A stretch of 64,000 bases of DNA from Acidovorax sp. GW101-3H11 (GCF_001633105.1 NZ_LUKZ01000035.1:55685-119684); one strand, 5' to 3'. Counted from the first letter of the stretch, positions 45,301 to 53,793 are shown. Numbers and translations are program-made. Notes: generated by a model from the letters alone, not told the origin.

Positions 45301-45347
45301 TCTCATGGTGGCGTCGCCTGCTGATTCGCCTGGGAGTCACTCAATGA
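42342..45347 (+). CDS. hmfA: Molybdenum hydroxylase large subunit fused to a CoxG-like domain (HmfA-like)
   Basis: The 1001-residue protein begins with a xanthine-dehydrogenase-family molybdopterin subunit (about 12-800). This shows GQRIERLEDDALLNGRGAF at the start, RDSGGSFGVKQ in the cofactor region and the catalytic Glu in GAKGLGEGNN (about 767-770). From about 838 a SRPBCC domain like CoxG follows (TVEIAATPERVFAVLLDPVA), ending in a basic amphipathic tail WWRRLLIRLGV that could touch the membrane. The start is TTG, with AGGAGACAAA before it. Gene order suggests the large subunit of 2-furoyl-CoA dehydrogenase; another aromatic acyl-CoA or acid is possible. Confidence 0.8.
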   Translation: MHADPLLAEAARQAWVGQRIERLEDDALLNGRGAFADDIGVRPGTLEAAVLRSPHPHARLLRVDAAKALALPGVRAVLTGEDVKAWAQPFVVGVKQPMQHWVLAVDRVRHVGEPVAVVVAEDRYIAEDALDLVQVEYEPLPVVLEIEQGLSDASTVLHEAVGSNVVSDRAFRYGDPESAFNAPGVRTVGTTVHYPRNTCAPMECGVVIAEHLPGDEGYDVLSNFMGPFSLHAVMAMALKVAGNKLRHRVPRDSGGSFGVKQAVFPYVVMMCLASRKAGAPVKWVEDRLEHLSAATSATARLTHIEAAVTPEGRILALRYDQADEVGAYLRAPEPATFYRMHGALTGPYAIDNLSVRNRVVVTNKTPTGLVRGFGGPQVYYALERLMDRVAVALAIDPVELRLRNFVPSDAFPYTAAAGAVLDSGDYTRLAMMAMAEADVHQLRERQAAARAAGKLYGIGVAAIVEPSVSNMGYISTVLTPEQRAKAGPKNGAIASATVAIDLLGGINVTIASAPAGQGHMTVCAQVVADVFGLEPSQVVVNVEFDTAKDAWSVAAGNYSSRFAGAVAGTVHLAAQRLRDKVSRIAAAGWGCPAADVCFEGGQVFNREQPSQRQPFTRIAASPHWAPGLLPYGVEPGLRETAFWTPETLRAPDAQDRVNTSAAYGFVFDVCGLEIDPNTGAVVVDRYITAHDAGRLLNPALADGQIRGAFTQGLGAALLEEFRYGADGSFQSGTLADYLMPTACETPDPVIVHLETPSPFTPMGAKGLGEGNNMSTPVCIANAFSDALRPLGDVEDVRLPLTPARVLEHLQTPDPESTNPLARKATPAPAPAGEGLSLSAQGTVEIAATPERVFAVLLDPVALAKVIPGCHELKTDGDSRYRADVTVGIGLIKARYEALIKLSDIQPPHSLRLAGSGSSSLGTGAGDGLVRLEATPTGTRLHYDYRAQVGGKVAMVGSRMIESAARVIVAQLFESLGRQASGGGDANVSWWRRLLIRLGVTQ

Positions 45348-46159
45348 AGCCACCACTCTTCGACTATGTCCGTGCCGACAGCGCTGAAGCTGCAGCGCAA
45401 CTTCTGGAACGTTTCGGCGAAGGTGCCCGGATTCTTGCTGGCGGACAGTCGCTGATGGCTGTGCTGAACATGCGGCTTGCGCAGCCCTCTTTGCTGATTG
45501 ACATCTCGCGCTGCGAATCCCTCTCGATGATTGAGGTCCGCTCCAGGGAAGTGAGGGTCGGTGCGGCAGTGACCCAAGCGCAGCTTCAGGCCCACCAGGA
45601 CGTCCCCCCGCTGTTGAAGCTGGCGTTTCCTTACATTTCCCACTTTCAGATTCGAAATCGGGGAACGGTCTGTGGCTCGATTGCTCACGCCGACCCATCG
45701 GCCGAGCTGCCACTGTGCCTGCTCGCACTCAAGGGGGTTGTCCATCTGCTCAGCTCTCGTGGACGTCGCGATGTGCCTGCCTCCGAGTTCTTCACCGGGC
45801 TACTGAGCACCGCGCGCGCCAACAATGAACTGATTGAAGCGGTGAGCTTTCCGCGTCCGGCGGGCGGGCAAGGGTTTGGCTTTGCCGAACACTCGCGCCG
45901 CCATGGTGACTTCGCCCTCTGCGCAGTGGCTGTGGTGTCAGATGCAAAAGAACTGCGAGTGACCGTGGGAGGGCTTGGTGACAGACCTCACGCCGAAGTC
46001 ATTCCTCAACTTGAGGGCGATGCACTTGACAAGGCGTTGAACGAGCTCGCCTGGTCTCTTGATGTGCGCGACGACCCGGCCACCCCAGCGGCGACGCGGC
46101 GCCATCTGTTACGTCGCCTGGCTGCCCAGGCCATCCAGCAAGCACGGAGACAAGCATGA
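45344..46159 (+). CDS. hmfB: FAD-binding subunit of molybdenum hydroxylase (HmfB-like)
   Basis: The 271-residue subunit has the FAD-binding motifs ILAGGQSLMAVLNMRLAQP and RNRGTVCGSIAHADPSAELP of the CoxM group. It lacks the extra iron-sulfur loop found in 4-hydroxybenzoyl-CoA reductase, which argues against that enzyme. It passes electrons from the 2Fe-2S subunit to an external acceptor. The start overlaps the stop of the large subunit (ATGA), and its own stop overlaps the next gene. Confidence 0.85.
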   Translation: MKPPLFDYVRADSAEAAAQLLERFGEGARILAGGQSLMAVLNMRLAQPSLLIDISRCESLSMIEVRSREVRVGAAVTQAQLQAHQDVPPLLKLAFPYISHFQIRNRGTVCGSIAHADPSAELPLCLLALKGVVHLLSSRGRRDVPASEFFTGLLSTARANNELIEAVSFPRPAGGQGFGFAEHSRRHGDFALCAVAVVSDAKELRVTVGGLGDRPHAEVIPQLEGDALDKALNELAWSLDVRDDPATPAATRRHLLRRLAAQAIQQARRQA

Positions 46160-46659
46160 ATACCCCAATTCTCGACAAGGGAGGTTTGCACCTGGTGCAG
46201 CTCACCCTGAATGGGCGGAGCCGCTCGGGCCGCGCACAACCTCGAACCCTGCTGAGTGATTTTCTACGCCACGAACTGGGCGCAACAGGCACGCACGTGG
46301 GATGCGAGCACGGTGTCTGTGGCGCCTGCACGGTCCGGGTCGATGGCGTGGCAAGCCGCTCCTGCCTGACGCTTGCGGTGCAAGTCGACGGTCGGCGTGT
46401 TGACACGGTCGAAGACTCGGAGAACCAGGATGATTACCTCGTTCGCCTCAAGGCTGCGTTCAAGCGACACCACGCGTTGCAGTGCGGCTTTTGCACCGCA
46501 GGAATTCTGATGTCCAGCGCAGATTGGTTGAAGCGTCAGCACGACGCAGGCCACCAACCCAGTGAGCATGAAGTACGCGACATGCTCAGCGGCCACATTT
46601 GCCGCTGCACTGGATACACCCCCATCGTAAACGCCGTCCTGGAGGTGTCCCGTGCTTGA
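46156..46659 (+). CDS. hmfC: 2Fe-2S subunit of molybdenum hydroxylase (HmfC-like)
   Basis: The 167-residue CoxS-type protein has both iron-sulfur clusters. The plant-type cluster uses Cys50, Cys55, Cys58 and Cys70 (GCEHGVCGAC). The second uses Cys110, Cys113, Cys149 and Cys151 (CGFCTAGIL; CRCTGYTPIV). It bridges electron flow from molybdenum to FAD. The gene overlaps neighbours on both sides, so the three subunits should be made in equal amounts. Confidence 0.9.
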   Translation: MNTPILDKGGLHLVQLTLNGRSRSGRAQPRTLLSDFLRHELGATGTHVGCEHGVCGACTVRVDGVASRSCLTLAVQVDGRRVDTVEDSENQDDYLVRLKAAFKRHHALQCGFCTAGILMSSADWLKRQHDAGHQPSEHEVRDMLSGHICRCTGYTPIVNAVLEVSRA

Positions 46660-48199
46660 CCTTGGAAGAACCTTTTTGCAGAGCGTTGACCGCTCTGCCA
46701 ACACGACAGCACTTGTCGACGGCTCAGTTCGGCTCACCTGGGGTGAGTGGGCCCGCGCCATCGGCGGCGTCCAGCGTGGCCTGGCAGCCCTGGGATTGCG
46801 TCATGGGGACCATGTCCTCAGTGTGCTGCAAAACCGGTACGAAGCGGCCACCTTGCACTGGGCCTGCCAGTTCTCTGGCCTAGTGATGACGCCACTGAAC
46901 TGGCGCGCCAAGCCCGAGGAGATTGACTACGTGCTGCGTGACTCCGAGGCACGTCTTCTGGTGTTCGAGGCTGCGTCGGAAGAGTCGCTGGAGAGCTCCG
47001 TTCTGGGTAAGACCGTCACGCGCATGGCCGTTGGCACGGTTCGTAGTGAGGCGAACCGCTTTGATGACTTGTTCAAAGAACGCCGAGACCCAACACCTTT
47101 GGCCCGCGCCGAAGACCTGTCCTTGATGCTCTACACGTCGGGGACAACGGGCGCGCCCAAAGGCGTCCCACGGCGCCAGCGTACGGAGAGGGTGGCAGCA
47201 CTCGCCCACGTCGCTCAAAACCGCTACGCGTACGGGGAGCGAACCCTGGGCGTGATGCCGCTGTACCACACCATGGGCGTGCGCTCTCTGCTGACGATGG
47301 CCCTTGTCGATGGGCGCTTTGTCTGCATGCCCCGATTTGATGCCGCCACGGCATTGAGAGCCATCGAATCGGAGCGGGTGAGCCATCTGTATCTGGTGCC
47401 CACGCTGTACCACGACCTCCTTGCGCACCCAGAGTTCAAGCGAACTGACACGCACTCGGTGCGCAAGCTCGGCTTTGCCGGTGCTCCCATGCACGATGCG
47501 CTGCTGCTGCGGCTTCAGCAAGCGTTCCAGCCCGAGCTCTTCGTCAACCACTACGGCAGCAGCGAGATTTACACGTTCTCAATCAATCAGAACGCCGTGG
47601 GTAAGCCCGGCTCTGCGGGACGTGCAGGCATCAACACACGACTGCGTGTCATCAAGCTCGATGCCAAGAGCCCGGAAGACGTGGCAGCGCCTCTGGAAGA
47701 AGGCCAGATAGTGGCCGACCTCCTCAGCGACGAAGCCTTCGAGGGCTATCACAAACGCCCCGAAGCGAACGCACGCAGCCTGCGCGACGGCTGGTATTTC
47801 ACGGGTGACACGGGCTACCTCGATGCAGAGGGTGACCTCTTCGTGACTGGTCGCGTTGACGACATGATTATCAGCGGTGGCGAAAACATCTCGCCCGTGG
47901 ACATCGAGTCCGTGCTCTCTTTGCACCCCAGTGTCGATGAGGTGGCTGTTGCTGGCCTGAAAGACGAGCGATGGGGGCAGCGGGTGGTGGCGTTCGTGAA
48001 GACCCATGACGCCGTGGGGGCTGATGCCCTGGATGCCCACTGCCGCGCCTCTGACCTCGTGAACTTCAAGCGCCCTCGCGAGTACGTATTCGTTCGCGAA
48101 ATCCCCAAATCCCCTGTCGGAAAGGTCCTGCGTCGCAAGTTGGTAGCAGGCGAATTTGAAGCAGCGCGACCTCCGCTGCCTGTGGTGCCACCCGCTTGA
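46652..48199 (+). CDS. hmfD: AMP-forming acyl-CoA synthetase (HmfD-like, probable 2-furoyl-CoA synthetase)
   Basis: The 515-residue ligase has the AMP-binding P-loop YTSGTTGAPKGVP, the GWYFTGDTGYLD hinge region and the C-terminal catalytic Lys in KSPVGKVLRRK. It activates a carboxylic acid with ATP and CoA. The start is GTG at 46652 with GGAGG before it, overlapping hmfC by eight bases. Coupling with a molybdenum hydroxylase that needs a CoA-activated ring, and with an enoyl-CoA-hydratase-type hydrolase, matches the order hmfABCDE known for 2-furoate degradation. Substrate by inference. Confidence 0.82.
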   Translation: MLDLGRTFLQSVDRSANTTALVDGSVRLTWGEWARAIGGVQRGLAALGLRHGDHVLSVLQNRYEAATLHWACQFSGLVMTPLNWRAKPEEIDYVLRDSEARLLVFEAASEESLESSVLGKTVTRMAVGTVRSEANRFDDLFKERRDPTPLARAEDLSLMLYTSGTTGAPKGVPRRQRTERVAALAHVAQNRYAYGERTLGVMPLYHTMGVRSLLTMALVDGRFVCMPRFDAATALRAIESERVSHLYLVPTLYHDLLAHPEFKRTDTHSVRKLGFAGAPMHDALLLRLQQAFQPELFVNHYGSSEIYTFSINQNAVGKPGSAGRAGINTRLRVIKLDAKSPEDVAAPLEEGQIVADLLSDEAFEGYHKRPEANARSLRDGWYFTGDTGYLDAEGDLFVTGRVDDMIISGGENISPVDIESVLSLHPSVDEVAVAGLKDERWGQRVVAFVKTHDAVGADALDAHCRASDLVNFKRPREYVFVREIPKSPVGKVLRRKLVAGEFEAARPPLPVVPPA

Positions 48200-48259
48200 T
48201 GCGCGTCCATCAATCCATTCACTTCTTCAAACCCTCTTCAACCAGTCGCAAAGGAAATC

Positions 48260-49072
48260 ATGCAACTCAATGACCTCAACCATCCTGCGCTCACGCTGAG
48301 CGCCACCCTGGACGGCTACCGCGTGGAGATAGACCCATCGCGTGAACGCGCTGACATCGTTCTGTGCCGTCCCCCGTTCAATGTGATCTCCATGACCCAG
48401 CGAGAGCAGCTGCGCATCACATTTGAAGCGCTGGATGCCAACGACAGCGTGCGCGTCATCGTCCTTCGCTCGGAAGGAGAGCACTTCTCCAGCGGCGGCA
48501 ACATCAAGGGCTTCCTTGAGGCCTCTCCCGAGCACGTGAGCAAGCTCGCATGGAACGTTGCAGCACCCGCCCGCTGCAGCAAGCCTGTCGTGACCGCTGC
48601 CCGTGGCTACTGCTTTGGTGTGGGCTTTGAACTCTCCCTGGCGTGCGACTTCCGTCTCGTGACACCGACCACGCTGTATGCGCTGCCCGAGCAAAAGTTG
48701 GGCCAGATTCCTGGCTCCGGCGGCTCTGCACGTCTGCAGAAGATGGTTGGTATCACGCGCACGAAGGACATCGTGATGCGCAGTCGTCGCATCACGGGCC
48801 CGCAGGCCTACGACTGGGGTGTAGCGACCGAGTGTGTGCCCGATGCGGAGCTGGAAGCTGCAACCGACGCACTGGTCGACGAGCTGCGTGGTTTCTCCCC
48901 TCTTGCCCAACGTACTGCAAAGAAGCTGCTCAACGACACCGAGGACTCGCCCCTGTCCATTGCCATCGAACTTGAAGGCCACTGCTATTCGCGCCTGCGT
49001 AGCTCTGACGACTTCAGAGAAGGTGTCGAAGCATTTCATGACAAGCGTCGTGCCCGCTTCACAGGCACCTGA
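48260..49072 (+). CDS. hmfE: Enoyl-CoA hydratase/isomerase family protein (HmfE-like, probable 2-oxoglutaroyl-CoA hydrolase)
   Basis: The 270-residue crotonase-fold protein has the oxyanion-hole segments SSGGNIKGFLE and GYCFGVGFELSLACDFRLV. In the furoate pathway the family member at this position hydrolyses 2-oxoglutaroyl-CoA. Residues consistent with hydrolase rather than hydratase action cannot be proved by eye. The start follows AAAGGAAATC. It lies 60 bases after hmfD and 68 bases before the transporter genes. Confidence 0.78.
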   Translation: MQLNDLNHPALTLSATLDGYRVEIDPSRERADIVLCRPPFNVISMTQREQLRITFEALDANDSVRVIVLRSEGEHFSSGGNIKGFLEASPEHVSKLAWNVAAPARCSKPVVTAARGYCFGVGFELSLACDFRLVTPTTLYALPEQKLGQIPGSGGSARLQKMVGITRTKDIVMRSRRITGPQAYDWGVATECVPDAELEAATDALVDELRGFSPLAQRTAKKLLNDTEDSPLSIAIELEGHCYSRLRSSDDFREGVEAFHDKRRARFTGT

Positions 49073-49140
49073 GTTTCCTGAATTCGTTCCCCAGCTTCCC
49101 CCTGCCGCTTGACCACCAACAACCCAAACAGGAGACATAC

Positions 49141-50310
49141 GTGAAAACCAGAAACACTGCCATCGCCCTGGCGATTGCCTGTATTGCAAGCAGCGCTGCT
49201 GCGCAGAACCAGCCCATCCGCATCGGCGTCGTGACGCCACTGTCCGGTACCTATGCAGGCATTGGCCAGCAGGTGAAATGGGGCCTGGACCTTGCCGCGC
49301 GCCAAATCAATGCCGCCGGCGGAGTGGCCGGTCGACAGCTCGAGCTGGTGTACGAAGACGAAGAAGCCAACCCGGCTGTTGCTGTGCAAAAGGCAGAGAA
49401 GCTCTTCCAGGTCAACAAGGTCGACTTCCTGACCGGCACGGTCAATAGCGGCGCCACCCTGGCTGTGGGTCAGGTTGCAGAGCGCAACAACCGCCTCATT
49501 GCAACAACCGTTTCATTTGCCGACTCCATCACTGGTGACAAGTGCTCACCCAATGTGTTCCGCGTGAACGCACGGGCAGGTATGCAGTCTGCTGCACTGG
49601 CCGACTGGATAGCTCGCACACGGCCCAATGCCAACGTCTTTTATCTCGGACCCGACTACGAAATGGGCCGCAGCACGGTGGCAGCATTCAAATCTGCTGC
49701 CGAAGCCAAGGGCGCAAAATCCGTGGGCGAGGTGTTTGCTCCGCTGGACAACAAGGACTACTCCCCGTTCTTCGGTCAGATGCGTTCGTCGCGTCCTGCC
49801 GTGATTTACACCTCGGTTGCAGGTAACGACACGGTGCGCCTGTTCTCCCAGATGGCTGAGTTCGGAATCAACCGCAACGTTCAGGTGGTTGGGGCCTCCG
49901 GCACCGTGACCTCGCAAAACCTGCCCGCCATCGGCAAGAACGCAGAGGGCTTCGTGACCGGCGTGGGCTATGCAACGAGCATCGACAGCGCCGAGAACCG
50001 CAAGTTTGTAGCCGACTTCGAAGCCGCCAACAAGAGCGCACCGGACCTCTACGGCGCCGACAGCTATGGCGTGTTGTTCTTCTACAAGGCAGCGGTCGAG
50101 AACGCAGGCAGCACCGACACCGACAAGGTGCGGGCCGCCATGCGTGGGCTGCAGTGGAGCACCCCTCAAGGCACAAAGACCATGCGTGCGGGTGACCACC
50201 AGGCCATGCAGGACATGCACGCGATGCGTGTGACCAACGGCAAGTTCGAGCTGGTGGGCCAAGTCAAGGCCGACGCGGCCATCGGCGCCGACGTCTGCAC
50301 GCGATTCTGA
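49141..50310 (+). CDS. HAAT ABC transporter solute-binding protein of the hmf-like operon
   Basis: The 389-residue periplasmic protein has a signal peptide of about 21 residues (ending SSAAAQ) and a type I binding fold (IRIGVVTPLSGTYAGIGQQ; GADSYGVLFFYKAAVENAG). The start is GTG, after CAGGAGACATAC. Being first of five transporter genes in the same direction as hmfABCDE, it probably binds the acid that HmfD activates. Among HAAT proteins, ligands include aromatic acids as well as amino acids, so a furan or aromatic acid is plausible. Confidence 0.87.
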   Translation: MKTRNTAIALAIACIASSAAAQNQPIRIGVVTPLSGTYAGIGQQVKWGLDLAARQINAAGGVAGRQLELVYEDEEANPAVAVQKAEKLFQVNKVDFLTGTVNSGATLAVGQVAERNNRLIATTVSFADSITGDKCSPNVFRVNARAGMQSAALADWIARTRPNANVFYLGPDYEMGRSTVAAFKSAAEAKGAKSVGEVFAPLDNKDYSPFFGQMRSSRPAVIYTSVAGNDTVRLFSQMAEFGINRNVQVVGASGTVTSQNLPAIGKNAEGFVTGVGYATSIDSAENRKFVADFEAANKSAPDLYGADSYGVLFFYKAAVENAGSTDTDKVRAAMRGLQWSTPQGTKTMRAGDHQAMQDMHAMRVTNGKFELVGQVKADAAIGADVCTRF

Positions 50311-50332
50311 AGCCACGACCGAGTCCAACACC

Positions 50333-51226
50333 ATGAGCAACGCTATGGAATGGCTGCAGTTCGTACTGGCACCACAGATGATTAACGGCCTGTCCATTGG
50401 CGTGGCCGTGGTGTTGATGGCGTTGGGCCTGACCATCATCTTCGGTCTGCTGGATGTCATCAACATGGCCCATGGCGAGTTCTACGCCATAGGAGCCTAC
50501 CTTGCCGTCGCCTTGTTAGCGACGGGCATGTCGTTCTGGTGGGCTTTGGTCCTGACGCCGCTGCTGATGGCGGTGTTGGGCTTCGTCACCGAGAGAGGAC
50601 TGATCCAGCGGGTGTTTCACAGCAAGGACCGTCACACGCTGACCCTGCTCCTGACCTTCGGCGTGGCGGTAGTGCTGGAAGACGCGCTCAAAATTGCGTT
50701 CGGCGCCAACCCCCTTCGCCTGGAGGCGCCCATCAGCGGCGCCACCGAGATGCTGGGATTGTTCTTTCCCAACTACCGTCTCTTTGTCATGCTGTTCGGG
50801 GGGGCGCTCATCGCTGCGGTGTGGCTTCTGGTCTTTCGCACCTCGCTGGGTGCGATCGTTCGCGCGGCCGCATATGACCGGAACATGAGCGCCTCGCTGG
50901 GTGTTCCTGTGCAGCTCGTCTACGCCGGCACTTTTGCCTTCGGGGTGGCCCTGGCTGGTATCGCTGGCGTTTTGCTGGCACCCATCTACTCGGTGTTTCC
51001 GACCATGGGCAAGGACTTCGTCCTGATCGCCTTCAGCGTGGTCATCATCGGCGGCATGGGCTCCATCAAGGGTGCTTTGCTCGCAGGCCTGTTGCTTACG
51101 CAGGTGCAGTCCATCTCCAGCCTTTACATCTCCCCGGTGTGGAGCGACCCCCTGTTGTTCGGCATCATGGTCCTCGTGCTGATGTGGCGCCCGCAAGGCT
51201 TGTTCGGAAAACTTGGGAGCGCCTGA
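50333..51226 (+). CDS. HAAT ABC transporter permease, LivH type
   Basis: The 297-residue membrane protein has LivH motifs GLTIIFGLLDVINMAHGEFYAIGAY and GGMGSIKGALLAGLLLTQ, with about eight membrane helices. It follows the binding-protein gene by 22 bases and precedes the LivM-type gene by one base. It would form one half of the channel for uptake of the hmf-like substrate. Confidence 0.9.
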   Translation: MSNAMEWLQFVLAPQMINGLSIGVAVVLMALGLTIIFGLLDVINMAHGEFYAIGAYLAVALLATGMSFWWALVLTPLLMAVLGFVTERGLIQRVFHSKDRHTLTLLLTFGVAVVLEDALKIAFGANPLRLEAPISGATEMLGLFFPNYRLFVMLFGGALIAAVWLLVFRTSLGAIVRAAAYDRNMSASLGVPVQLVYAGTFAFGVALAGIAGVLLAPIYSVFPTMGKDFVLIAFSVVIIGGMGSIKGALLAGLLLTQVQSISSLYISPVWSDPLLFGIMVLVLMWRPQGLFGKLGSA

Positions 51227-51227
51227 A

Positions 51228-52277
51228 ATGAGCACACCAGCATCTTCTTCGACGATTGGCCCACGTGGCGGCGCTGTGGCCATGGCGAGCAGCGAGCGGC
51301 CGCGCCGCTCTGCAGCCACCTGGCTAGCCATCCTGTTCTTCGCCGGTGCACTGCTGTTTGGTGGCATTGCCCTGGCCCTGGGGGACGTCTTCTACCTGCG
51401 CCTGGCAACGGAAGCGCTGATTTTTGGAGGTCTGGCCCTGTCCGTGGATCTTCTGCTGGGTAGGGTTGGCCTGCTGCCGTTGGGACAAGCGCTGTTTTTT
51501 GGGCTAGGGGCATACGTCTCTGCGTTGGTGCTCAAGAACTGGAGCGATTCGTTCTGGCTGGCTTTGGGCGTCACCCTGGCTTTCAGTGCTGTGGCCGGTC
51601 TGATTGGTGGGCTGATTGCCATTCGCGCCAAGGGTGTCTACTTCGCACTCATCAGCTTCGGCCTCGCCCAGGTTCTGTCCAAAGTGGTCTACAACACCCG
51701 CGAGCTCGGTGCCTCAGACGGCATCATCGGCGTGCCCTCGGCCAACATCATGTGGGGCGTCAACTCGGCCACGCCATCGGGCTTCTTCCTGGTGGTGCTC
51801 GCCTTCATCGGTGTGCTCTATCTGGTGCTGCGCTATCTCATGGACACACCCGTGGGTCGCCAGCTCGACGCCATCCGAACCAACGAGCACCGCGTCTCCT
51901 TTCTGGGTGAGGACCCCTGGCGTTACAAGCTGGGGGCCTTCGTTGCAGCCGCGTGCATAGCCGGTTGCAGTGGTGCGCTCTATCCCATGCTGCGCGGCTT
52001 CGTCTCGCCTGAACTGATGTTCTTCCAGGTTTCTGGCAACGCGGTCATCAACGTCATCGTCGGTGGCACCGGCACACTTATCGGCCCGCTCTATGGGTCT
52101 GCCATCCTCACTGGCCTGCGCTCCGTGGTGGGCTCCTTCACCACGCATCACCACATTGTTATCGGCGTGTTGTTCGTGTTGGTGGTGATTCTCATGCCGC
52201 GCGGCCTCATCGGTTACGCGACACCCGCCCTACAACGCTGGCTAGATGCTCGACGCAACCAGAAGGAGAACCGTTGA
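51228..52277 (+). CDS. HAAT ABC transporter permease, LivM type
   Basis: The 349-residue permease has LivM features: VDLLLGRVGLLPLGQALFFGLGAY, the cytoplasmic loop PVGRQLDAIRTNEHRVSFLG and GGTGTLIGPLYGSAILTGL. A hydrophilic Ser/Thr-rich N-terminus of about 30 residues precedes the first helix. The start at 51228 follows the LivH stop immediately. The stop shares a base with the following ATPase start. Confidence 0.9.
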   Translation: MSTPASSSTIGPRGGAVAMASSERPRRSAATWLAILFFAGALLFGGIALALGDVFYLRLATEALIFGGLALSVDLLLGRVGLLPLGQALFFGLGAYVSALVLKNWSDSFWLALGVTLAFSAVAGLIGGLIAIRAKGVYFALISFGLAQVLSKVVYNTRELGASDGIIGVPSANIMWGVNSATPSGFFLVVLAFIGVLYLVLRYLMDTPVGRQLDAIRTNEHRVSFLGEDPWRYKLGAFVAAACIAGCSGALYPMLRGFVSPELMFFQVSGNAVINVIVGGTGTLIGPLYGSAILTGLRSVVGSFTTHHHIVIGVLFVLVVILMPRGLIGYATPALQRWLDARRNQKENR

Positions 52278-53026
52278 TGAACCCCATTCTGTCGGTCAAA
52301 GGCATCAGCGTTCAGTTCGGCGCCCTCAAGGCAGTTCAAGATGTGAGCTTTGAGGCTCAGCCGGGAAAAATCACGGCCGTGATTGGCCCCAACGGGGCTG
52401 GCAAAAGCAGCCTGTTCAACCTCATCAGCGGAGCCATACGTCCCTCTTCGGGGGCGGTGCGTTTCGATGGGGAGGATGTGACGGGCCGTGCGCCCCACCA
52501 ACTTCTCAGATACGGCCTGTCACGCTCGTTCCAGATTACCAATCTGTTCTTTGAGCTTCCGGTACGCGAGAACCTGCGCCTGGCAGCGCAGTTCCTTGAG
52601 CAGGGGCGCGGCCTGTTTCGCCCACTGGCCCGCAGCCAGACTGCTGCTGCGCGCGTGGACGAACTCCTTGAGCAGTTCGACCTTCGTAACAAGGCAGATG
52701 AGCTCGCTGGCTATCTGTCGCATGGAGAGCAACGTCGACTGGAGATTGCTGTGTCTCTGGCATCACGCCCGCGCATGCTGCTCCTCGACGAACCGACCCA
52801 GGGAATGAGCCACGGCGACACCCGTGAGACCGAATCGCTGATTCGGGGGCTCTCCCACAACCATGGTCTTTCCATTTTGCTGGTCGAGCACGACGTGGAC
52901 CTGGTGATGCAGTTGTCAGACTTTGTGGTGGTGATGCACCAGGGTCAGAAGCTCGCCGAGGGCACTCCGGCACAGGTGCGTGCCAATCCTGCGGTTCAGG
53001 CCGCCTACTTCGGGGAGAAGCTCTGA
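52277..53026 (+). CDS. HAAT ABC transporter ATPase, LivG type
   Basis: The 249-residue ATPase has Walker A GPNGAGKS, LSHGEQRRLE as signature, Walker B MLLLDEPTQGMS and a switch His in LLVEHDVD. The ATG at 52277 is used. A TTG three bases upstream is also open but redundant, and AAGGAGAACC fits the ATG better. It is translationally coupled to both neighbours by single-base overlaps. Confidence 0.9.
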   Translation: MNPILSVKGISVQFGALKAVQDVSFEAQPGKITAVIGPNGAGKSSLFNLISGAIRPSSGAVRFDGEDVTGRAPHQLLRYGLSRSFQITNLFFELPVRENLRLAAQFLEQGRGLFRPLARSQTAAARVDELLEQFDLRNKADELAGYLSHGEQRRLEIAVSLASRPRMLLLDEPTQGMSHGDTRETESLIRGLSHNHGLSILLVEHDVDLVMQLSDFVVVMHQGQKLAEGTPAQVRANPAVQAAYFGEKL

Positions 53027-53730
53027 TGTTGGAACTCAAAGGCGTTCACACCCACTATGGGCTGAGCCACGTTTTGCAAGGAATAGACCTGCACGTGGGC
53101 CATGGCGAAGTGGTTGGCCTGTTTGGCCGCAACGGGGTGGGTAAAACCACGGTGATCAAGACGATTGCCGGCTGGGTCTCGCCCTCTAGTGGAGATGTCA
53201 TCTTTAACGGCGAATCAATTAACGGCGTCGGCGCAGACCAAATCTGCCGCCGAGGCATTGGCCTTGTGCCTGAGGACAGGCGCATCTTTCCTGGCCTGAC
53301 CGTTGAAGAAAACCTGCATCTGGGTCAGATGCAGTGCCCGTCGCGCAGCCGCTTGGACGCGCGCAGGCGAATGGAGGAAATCTACCAGCGGTTTCCGCGC
53401 CTTGCGGAGCGTCGGCGTCAGATGGGGACCACCTTGTCGGGCGGCGAACAACAGATGCTCGCTATTGCGCGGGTGCTCGTTGGTGAGCCAAAGCTGCTGC
53501 TCATCGATGAGCCCACGGAGGGTCTGGCGCCCATGATTGTGGATGAGTTGTTCACCTTGATTGGCAACTTGGCGAGCGAGGGGATTCCCATCGTCCTTGT
53601 GGAGCAGAACGTCCATCGTGCCATCGGCTTGGTCAACCGTTTCTATATGCTAGAGCGCGGCTCGGTAGTACTCGATGGTGGCGCGAATCAAGCGGACCGC
53701 TCTGCGCTAATGGAACGACTGGCAGTCTGA
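53026..53730 (+). CDS. HAAT ABC transporter ATPase, LivF type
   Basis: The 234-residue ATPase has Walker A GRNGVGKT, signature LSGGEQQML, Walker B LLLIDEPTEGLA and LVEQNVHRA with the LivF-type Gln. It is the last gene of the run that began at 42342. Downstream, AGCCCATTGGGCT could form a short hairpin, but no T tract follows, so no terminator is claimed. The next gene is on the other strand. Confidence 0.9.
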   Translation: MLELKGVHTHYGLSHVLQGIDLHVGHGEVVGLFGRNGVGKTTVIKTIAGWVSPSSGDVIFNGESINGVGADQICRRGIGLVPEDRRIFPGLTVEENLHLGQMQCPSRSRLDARRRMEEIYQRFPRLAERRRQMGTTLSGGEQQMLAIARVLVGEPKLLLIDEPTEGLAPMIVDELFTLIGNLASEGIPIVLVEQNVHRAIGLVNRFYMLERGSVVLDGGANQADRSALMERLAV

Positions 53731-53793
53731 GCTCAAAGCCCATTGGGCTGCCGATCACTCCAGAGATGGCGTCAAGACAATGGGGAGGCATCC

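Noticed and set aside
46652..49072. Benzoate or 4-hydroxybenzoyl-CoA pathway as identity of the molybdenum hydroxylase cluster
   Set aside because: The FAD subunit lacks the extra 4Fe-4S loop of 4-hydroxybenzoyl-CoA reductase, and the gene order with ligase and hydrolase fits hmfABCDE better; it is not fully excluded.
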